Shown piece by piece: positions 59,354 to 64,000 of a stretch of 64,000 bases of DNA; within the stretch, counting starts at the first letter, position 1, and every line of letters starts with the position of its first letter. The DNA comes from Streptomyces sp. NBC_01549. Lineage in GTDB: Bacteria > Actinomycetota > Actinomycetes > Streptomycetales > Streptomycetaceae. The DNA lies in contig NZ_JAPEPW010000001.1 of the NCBI RefSeq assembly GCF_026339955.1, forward strand, positions 5,079,001 to 5,143,000, written 5' to 3'. Under the pieces are notes generated by a model. That model saw only the letters and a program-made list of their open reading frames with translations. It was not told the origin of the DNA and did no database searches. The translations under genes were made by a program, and so were the position numbers.

Positions 59354-60018
59354 TGCGAGAGACCGTTGGTGCAGGCGGCGCCCGGCTCGGGCGTCTGCTT
59401 GCCCTGCACGAACTCCGAGAAGAACTTGTCGACGTTCGGGTCGCTCGCACTCGTCACCGTGCGCTGCTTGCCCCACGCGCTCAGCATGATCGGGTCCTTC
59501 TGGTCTTCGACCGGGCTCATCAGGGTGTACGGCGTCTTCTTGACCTTCGCTTCGAGCGCCTTCACGTCGGCGTCGGAGGCCTTGCTGTTGTACGTCACCC
59601 ACACGGCGCCGTGCTCCAGCGAGTGCACGGCGTTCATGTTGTTGATCGCCTTGCCGTAGACGTCGCCGTTGCAGTTCATCCACACCGGGTTGTGGTTGCC
59701 GCCGACCGGGGGCTCCATCGGGTACTTCACGGTCTTGGTGACGTGGTTGCGGGACAGCGTCCCCGACCAGGTCTCCACACCGTCCTTGCCCGTGACGAAG
59801 TGCCCAGAGCCGCCCTTCGAGTCGCTGGCCGAGGTGCCGCTGTCGTCGGACTGCGACCGGACCAGGACGACACCGCCGACGACGAGACCGGCGACTATGA
59901 CCGTGCTGGCCGTGATCGTGAGGATCCGGTTACGACGCTCCCGGGCACGCTCGGCCTTACGCATCTCTTCTATGCGCGCCTTGCGCTGCGCGGAGGTGGT
60001 GTTCTTGGCGGAACCCAT
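59350..60018 (-). CDS. DUF3105 membrane-anchored protein
   Basis: 222 residues. A charged N-terminus (AQRKARIEEMRKAERARERRNR) precedes one membrane helix (ILTITASTVIVAGLVVGGVVLV) and an external domain with HVTKTVKYPMEPPVGGNHNPVWMNC, NAVHSLEHGAVWVTY and SAWGKQRTV, the DUF3105 signature. The conserved His, Met and Cys could bind a metal. Translationally coupled to the DUF305 gene by a 4-nt overlap, so the pair should work together at the outer face of the membrane. Role not established. Confidence 0.85.
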   Translation of the reverse strand: MGSAKNTTSAQRKARIEEMRKAERARERRNRILTITASTVIVAGLVVGGVVLVRSQSDDSGTSASDSKGGSGHFVTGKDGVETWSGTLSRNHVTKTVKYPMEPPVGGNHNPVWMNCNGDVYGKAINNMNAVHSLEHGAVWVTYNSKASDADVKALEAKVKKTPYTLMSPVEDQKDPIMLSAWGKQRTVTSASDPNVDKFFSEFVQGKQTPEPGAACTNGLSQ

Positions 60019-60175
60019 GGCGAGTCCTTATGGGGATGGGACGGTCGGGTCCGCTGATCGTAATGGGGCGAGGGTGCTCAGCACGAAGGGAGGCGACAGA
60101 ATGTCCAAAGGACACGCCTTGCGGCGGAGCGCCACGGAGGTGGGACGCGCCCCTGTCCGGATGATCCATATGGAT

Positions 60176-60198
60176 AATTTGAGCCGCAGATGCGTATT
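60176..60198 (+). promoter_or_regulatory. NsrR-type operator of nsrR
   Basis: On the reverse strand it reads AATACGCATCTG followed by a weaker half. The strong half matches the S. coelicolor NsrR consensus AANACGCATCTG. It ends 4 nt before the -10-like TAGGCT, so binding would shut off nsrR (autoregulation). Confidence 0.6.
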
Positions 60199-60213
60199 AA
60201 GTAGGCTGCCGGT

Positions 60214-60675
60214 ATGAGGCTGCTGCGCTCCACCGACCTGGCCCTGCGCGTCCTGATGAGGCTCGCCGTCGCCGACGGGGCGACCCCCACCACCCGCGAG
60301 GTCGCCGCGGACATGGACGTCCCCTATACCCATGCCGCGAAGGTCGTCGCCGAACTCCAGCACCTCGGACTGCTCGCGGCCCGCCGTGGCCGCGGCGGCG
60401 GCCTCGGCCTCACCGAGGCGGGGCGCACGGCTTCGGTCGGCGCCATCGTCCGCACCTTCGAGGGCGACGGTGACGTGGTCGACTGCGAGGGGACCACGCC
60501 CTGCCCGCTCCGCTCCGGCTGCCGACTGCGGGGCGCGCTGCGGCAGGCTCAGGAGGCGTTCTTCGCCTCGCTGGACCCGCTGACGGTGGCGGACGTGGTC
60601 GCCGCGCCTACGGGGCCGCTGCTGCTGGGGATCTCTGGTAGGCCGACCTCGGCTCTGACATCGGATGGCAGCTGA
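60214..60675 (+). CDS. nsrR: Nitric-oxide-sensing Rrf2-family repressor NsrR
   Basis: 153 residues. Winged helix at about 20-65 (TREVAADMDVPYTHAAKVVAELQHLG, then RGRGGGLGL). Three cysteines C91, C97 and C103 (DCEGTTPCPLRSGC) are those that hold the NO-sensitive [4Fe-4S] cluster in S. coelicolor NsrR. It represses hmpA-type genes until NO destroys the cluster. TAGGCT lies exactly 6 nt before ATG 60214, and the NsrR-like site overlaps the promoter. Convergent with hmpA. Confidence 0.93.
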   Translation: MRLLRSTDLALRVLMRLAVADGATPTTREVAADMDVPYTHAAKVVAELQHLGLLAARRGRGGGLGLTEAGRTASVGAIVRTFEGDGDVVDCEGTTPCPLRSGCRLRGALRQAQEAFFASLDPLTVADVVAAPTGPLLLGISGRPTSALTSDGS

Positions 60676-60686
60676 CACCTGACGAA

Positions 60687-60798
60687 ATCTGTCATCTGTC
60701 ATCTGTTATCTGACGTCTGATATCTGTTACCTGAAGTCCGCCGCCTGCTATCTGCCGCCTGCCGTCAGGTATCCGTCATCCGTCATCCGTCAACCGCC
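60687..60798. repeat. Sixteen in-phase heptanucleotide repeats
   Basis: 112 bp divide exactly into sixteen 7-bp units of the type ATCTGTC or ATCCGTC with no insertion or deletion. Position 1 is a purine, position 3 is C and position 5 is G in all sixteen. The array begins 11 nt after the nsrR stop and ends at the base before the hmpA stop codon. Confidence 0.85.
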
Positions 60799-61989
60799 TC
60801 AGCCCTGCGCGAGCCAGAGATCCGGCCCGAACACCTCGTAGTGGATGTCGGCCGGAGCCACCCCCTTGTCGATGAGCTGCCCCCGCACCGCCCGCATGAA
60901 GGGCAGCGGCCCGCACAGGTACGCGCGCGTGCCCGACGCGACGGCCACGGAGGAGAGGTTCGCGCGCCCCGGGCGGCCGGCGCCCTCGGCGTCCCGCTCG
61001 TACCAGAAGTGGACGGCGGCGTCCGCGAGCTTCGCCGCGTACGCCTCGTGGTCGGCGCGCAGGGCGTGGTCGGCGGGGGAACGGTCGGCGTGGACGACCG
61101 TGACGGGGGCGCGGTGTCCGGTGAGCGCGAGCTGCTCCAGCATGGCGATCATCGGGGTGACACCGATGCCGGCGGAGGCGAGCAGTACCGGCGCGTCCGT
61201 GTCGTCGAGCACCAGATCGCCGTAGGGCGCGGAGAGCTCGAGCGTGCTGCCGACGTGTACACGCGCGTGGAGGTGGTTGGAGACCTCGCCGTCGGGTTCC
61301 GGGACGCTGCCGTGTATCCGCTTGACGCCGATCTGCCGTAGGGGGGAGCCGGGGGCGCTGGAGAGGCTGTACTGGCGTATCTGGTGGGCGCCGTCCGGCA
61401 GCTCGACGCGTACGGACACGTACTGGCCCGCCCGGAAGTCCGGCAGCGGCCCCCCGTCGGCCGGGCGCAGCCGGAAGGTGGCGACGTCGGCGGTCTCCTC
61501 GACGCGTTCCACGACCTCCCAGGGCCGCCACCCGCCCCTCCCGTCGCCGTGCTGTGCGTACAGCCGGCGCTCGATGTCGATGAGGGCGTTCGCCATCAGC
61601 CAGTAGACCTCGTCCCAGGCGGCCGCGACCTCGGGCGTGACCGCGTCGCCGAGGACCTCGGCGATCGCCGCGAAGAGGTGCTCGCGCACGATCGCGTACT
61701 GCTCGGGGGCGATCCCCAGGGAGGCGTGTTTGTGCGCGATGCGGTTCAGCAGCACGTCGGGGCGCTCGTCCGGCCGCTCGACGAGGTGGGTGGCGAAGGC
61801 GGCGATGGATCCCGCGAGCGCCCGGCGCTGGGTGCCGGAGGCCTGGTTGCCGCGGTTGAAGAGGTCGCGGAGCAGCTCCGGGTGGGCGGCGAAGAGCCGC
61901 TCGTAGAAGCGGTCGGCGATGTCTCCGATGGCCGCGCCGACGGCGGGGAGGGTGGCGCGCACGGTGGCGGCGGACTGCTCGGACAGCAT
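60799..61989 (-). CDS. hmpA: Flavohemoglobin / nitric oxide dioxygenase
   Basis: 396 residues from ATG 61989 with GAGGAG. The globin domain (1-135) has the proximal His in AHKHASLGI, and Tyr/Gln of the distal pocket in ADRFYERLF and NQASGTQ. The FAD domain has IRQYSLSSAP (RxYS), and the NAD domain has LLASAGIGVTPMIAML and YLCGPLPFMRAV. It converts NO and O2 to nitrate with NAD(P)H. The 23-bp NsrR-like dyad upstream and the adjacent nsrR make a complete NO-response module. Confidence 0.95.
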   Translation of the reverse strand: MLSEQSAATVRATLPAVGAAIGDIADRFYERLFAAHPELLRDLFNRGNQASGTQRRALAGSIAAFATHLVERPDERPDVLLNRIAHKHASLGIAPEQYAIVREHLFAAIAEVLGDAVTPEVAAAWDEVYWLMANALIDIERRLYAQHGDGRGGWRPWEVVERVEETADVATFRLRPADGGPLPDFRAGQYVSVRVELPDGAHQIRQYSLSSAPGSPLRQIGVKRIHGSVPEPDGEVSNHLHARVHVGSTLELSAPYGDLVLDDTDAPVLLASAGIGVTPMIAMLEQLALTGHRAPVTVVHADRSPADHALRADHEAYAAKLADAAVHFWYERDAEGAGRPGRANLSSVAVASGTRAYLCGPLPFMRAVRGQLIDKGVAPADIHYEVFGPDLWLAQG

Positions 61990-62057
61990 GGGGGCTCCTC
62001 AAGCACCTAGGACGGAACGGGGGTTGCGGTCCCCGTGTCTGCCCCGCAGAGTAATAA

Positions 62058-62080
62058 AACTTGCATCTAAGATGCAAATT
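62058..62080 (-). promoter_or_regulatory. NsrR operator of hmpA
   Basis: The core TTGCATCT-A-AGATGCAA (62061-62077) is a perfect dyad inside the 23-bp frame of S. coelicolor NsrR sites. It lies in the A/T-rich stretch about 70-90 nt upstream of the hmpA start. The rest of 62081-62317 carries the divergent glnA promoter region and no gene. Confidence 0.75.
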
Positions 62081-62317
62081 AAAGCCTCCGTGGAGAGAGT
62101 CTCGGGGTCGGCCATTACAGACAGGCGGATGAGCAGGCAGTATGGGCACCAGAGCAGGACACCTGGCGTACGCGAGGCGTTCAGACCGTGGTCGCCCGGG
62201 CGATCATGGTCCGCAACGCGCATGAAATGGTGTTGTGGTGGGATGCTCAGGTGCCCCGACCGTCCCCGAGGCGTGGGAGCAGGCGGCCTGACCAGCAAGG
62301 ATGGGTGGAAGCGGAAG

Positions 62318-63679
62318 ATGGACAAGCAGCAGGAGTTCGTGCTCCGGACACTGGAGGAGCGGGACATCCGCTTCGTACGCCTGTGGTTCACGGACGTGCT
62401 GGGCTTCCTCAAGTCGGTGGCCGTTGCCCCGGCCGAGCTGGAGCAGGCCTTCGACGAGGGCATCGGCTTCGACGGCTCGGCCATCGAGGGCTTCGCCCGT
62501 GTGTATGAGTCCGACATGATCGCCAAGCCGGACCCGTCGACGTTCCAGGTGCTGCCGTGGCGCGCGGAGGCTCCCGGCACGGCCCGCATGTTCTGCGACA
62601 TCCTGATGCCGGACGGCTCCCCGTCCTTCGCGGACCCGCGCTACGTCCTCAAGCGCGCCCTCGCGAAGACCTCCGACCTGGGCTTCACCTTCTACACCCA
62701 CCCGGAGATCGAGTTCTTCCTGCTGAAGGACCGCCCGCTGGACGGCTCACGCCCGACCCCGGCCGACAACTCCGGCTACTTCGACCACACCCCGCAGAAC
62801 GTCGGCATGGACTTCCGCCGCCAGGCGATCACCATGCTGGAGTCGATGGGCATCTCGGTCGAGTTCTCCCACCACGAGGGCGCCCCCGGCCAGCAGGAGA
62901 TCGACCTGCGCTACGCCGACGCGCTCTCCACGGCCGACAACATCATGACGTTCCGCCTGGTCATGAAGCAGGTCGCGCTGGAGCAGGGCGTCCAGGCCAC
63001 CTTCATGCCGAAGCCGTTCTCGGAGCACCCCGGCTCCGGTATGCACACCCACCTCTCCCTCTTCGAGGGCGACCGCAACGCGTTCTACGAGTCGGGCTCG
63101 GAGTACCAGCTTTCGAAGGTCGGCCGCTCCTTCATCGCGGGCCTGCTGAAGCACGCGGCGGAGATCTCCGCCGTGACCAACCAGTGGGTCAACTCCTACA
63201 AGCGCATCTGGGGCGGCTCGGAGCGCACCGCGGGGGCCGGCGGCGAGGCACCCTCGTACATCTGCTGGGGCCACAACAACCGCTCCGCCCTCGTCCGCGT
63301 CCCGATGTACAAGCCCGGCAAGACCGGCTCCGCGCGGGTCGAGGTCCGCTCGATCGACTCGGGCGCGAACCCGTACCTGGCGTACGCCCTGCTCCTGGCC
63401 GCGGGCCTGAAGGGCATCGAGGAGGGCTACGAGCTCCCGCCCGGCGCCGACGACGACGTCTGGGCCCTCTCCGACGCCGAGCGCCGCGCGATGGGCATCG
63501 AGCCCCTGCCCCAGAACCTCGGCGAGGCCCTCACCCTCATGCAGCGCAGCGAACTGGTCGCCGAGACCCTCGGCGAACACGTCTTCGACTTCTTCCTCCG
63601 CAACAAGAAGCAGGAGTGGGAGGAGTACCGCTCCGAGGTGACGGCCTTCGAGCTCCGCAAGAACCTGCCGGTGCTGTAG
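62318..63679 (+). CDS. glnA2: Glutamine-synthetase-like enzyme GlnA2 (probable gamma-glutamylpolyamine synthetase)
   Basis: 453 residues from ATG 62318 with GGAAG upstream. It has the GS fold: beta-grasp head (FVRLWFTDVLGFLKSVAVAP), EGIGFDGSAIEGFARV, the metal-site EIEFFLL, GSGMHTHLSL, NSYKRIWGG and RVEVRSIDSGANPYL. It lacks the adenylylation-site Tyr context of GlnA type I. In S. coelicolor the closest relative I recall, GlnA2, was reported to glutamylate polyamines rather than make glutamine. A long in-frame upstream reading (from 61919) crosses the hmpA promoter and is rejected. Divergent from hmpA. Confidence 0.93.
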   Translation: MDKQQEFVLRTLEERDIRFVRLWFTDVLGFLKSVAVAPAELEQAFDEGIGFDGSAIEGFARVYESDMIAKPDPSTFQVLPWRAEAPGTARMFCDILMPDGSPSFADPRYVLKRALAKTSDLGFTFYTHPEIEFFLLKDRPLDGSRPTPADNSGYFDHTPQNVGMDFRRQAITMLESMGISVEFSHHEGAPGQQEIDLRYADALSTADNIMTFRLVMKQVALEQGVQATFMPKPFSEHPGSGMHTHLSLFEGDRNAFYESGSEYQLSKVGRSFIAGLLKHAAEISAVTNQWVNSYKRIWGGSERTAGAGGEAPSYICWGHNNRSALVRVPMYKPGKTGSARVEVRSIDSGANPYLAYALLLAAGLKGIEEGYELPPGADDDVWALSDAERRAMGIEPLPQNLGEALTLMQRSELVAETLGEHVFDFFLRNKKQEWEEYRSEVTAFELRKNLPVL

Positions 63680-63715
63680 GCGCAGGCCGGTTCGGGTATT
63701 CCGGTACAACGGCAC

Positions 63716-63748
63716 GTAGGGCCGACGGTCGCCGACCGTCGGCCCTAC
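63716..63748. terminator. Terminator after glnA2
   Basis: A 33-bp interrupted palindrome: GTAGGGCCGACGGTCG (63716-63731), one centre C, then the exact complement (63733-63748). Serves the convergent glnA2 and small membrane-protein genes. Confidence 0.85.
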
Positions 63749-63813
63749 GGCGCCTTACGGGCCCTGGGCCGTCTGTGGGCCGTCGGGTGGTGAGTCGGTG
63801 CCCGCGACCCTGG

Positions 63814-64000
63814 CTACGCGTCAAGCTCGTTGTCGCGAGGGGCCTTTCCGTACTTGTGGCGGTTGATGAGAAGCAGGGCGGAGCAGACGACGCAGCAGGC
63901 CAGCCCCGCGTACAGCAGGGGCGCGGCCCAGAACCACACCTCTTGGGTGCTGTAGCCGCTGGTCCAGTGGCAGGTGATGGACGGAGGGAAGCTGTCCACG
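63814..64000 (-). CDS. Small membrane protein (may continue beyond the window)
   Basis: The reverse frame reads from GTG 63999: MDSFPPSITCHWTSGYSTQE, then one strong helix (VWFWAAPLLYAGLACCVVCSALLLI) and a polar tail (NRHKYGKAPRDNELDA). If GTG 63999 is the start the protein has 61 residues; otherwise its head lies past the window edge. Streptomyces-like codon use supports it as real. No family recognised. Confidence 0.6.
   Translation of the reverse strand, partial: VDSFPPSITCHWTSGYSTQEVWFWAAPLLYAGLACCVVCSALLLINRHKYGKAPRDNELDA

Noticed and set aside
61919..62317. N-terminal extension of GlnA2 through the hmpA promoter
   Set aside because: It crosses the NsrR-like dyad and the divergent promoter region. 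MDKQQEFVLRTLEERD at 62318 is the natural start.
1..64000. CRISPR arrays, tRNA or rRNA genes
   Set aside because: No spaced direct repeats of CRISPR type, no tRNA T-loop pattern with a matching acceptor stem and no rRNA motif were found by reading. A covariance-model search would settle this.

Overview
The window is about 72% G+C with strong third-position G/C in every convincing gene. Many GTG and TTG starts, a SARP/AfsR-type regulator, F420-dependent chemistry, an NsrR/HmpA pair and a GlnA2-type glutamine synthetase all point to a Streptomyces chromosome (genus by inference; no rRNA or tRNA gene is visible). Most of the window is ordinary core or near-core DNA. Accessory features are concentrated at about 26-33 kb and 36-40 kb, with smaller element ends at 49, 55 and 58 kb.

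Left part (1-25 kb): a TetR gene runs off the left edge and faces a membrane protein with a CnaB-like tail. Then come an XRE/MmyB-type regulator, an inositol-dehydrogenase-like/SDR pair divergent from a LacI-type regulator, a MacB-like ABC exporter, a D,D-carboxypeptidase, an SDR, a second Gfo/Idh protein, a Bcr-type exporter with a beta-lactamase-like hydrolase, an Rsm22-like methyltransferase and dimethylargininase. An iron-uptake operon efeO-efeB-efeU follows, with a fourth, overlapping gene. It is preceded by two iron-box-like palindromes.

Middle (25-40 kb): a PhzF-like gene, a decayed transposase fragment, a lipoprotein, and a secreted trypsin-like protease cut off by an intact 1.7-kb IS1182-type element flanked by CTAG. 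A 1.47-kb ISAs1-type element with perfect 18-bp ends and a 10-bp target duplication sits in an already shortened heme oxygenase gene, which still has an iron-box-like half-site. Methionine aminopeptidase, an MFS protein, a SIS-like protein, a sialidase relic, F420:NADPH oxidoreductase and a site-2-type protease follow. Next is a lone large serine recombinase whose catalytic serine position reads threonine.

Right part (40-64 kb): an AfsR-like regulator beside a DrrAB-type ABC exporter; panB; a QacA-type exporter with its TetR gene and a 23-bp operator; a VanJ-like phosphatase; an MFS exporter; NAD synthetase; a copper group (multicopper oxidase, Met/His-rich DUF6153-type protein, CsoR-like box) split by a 250-bp MITE-like element; a sedolisin protease; a DUF3105-DUF305 coupled pair; the nitric-oxide module nsrR-hmpA with two NsrR-like sites; and glnA2.

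Cross-cutting patterns: at least eight genes have a TAnnnT-type -10 box 6-7 nt before the start codon, as expected for leaderless transcripts. Three genes end in a TAG stop that lies inside the CTAG border of the same repeat family. A 16-unit, strictly in-phase heptanucleotide array fills the gap between nsrR and hmpA.
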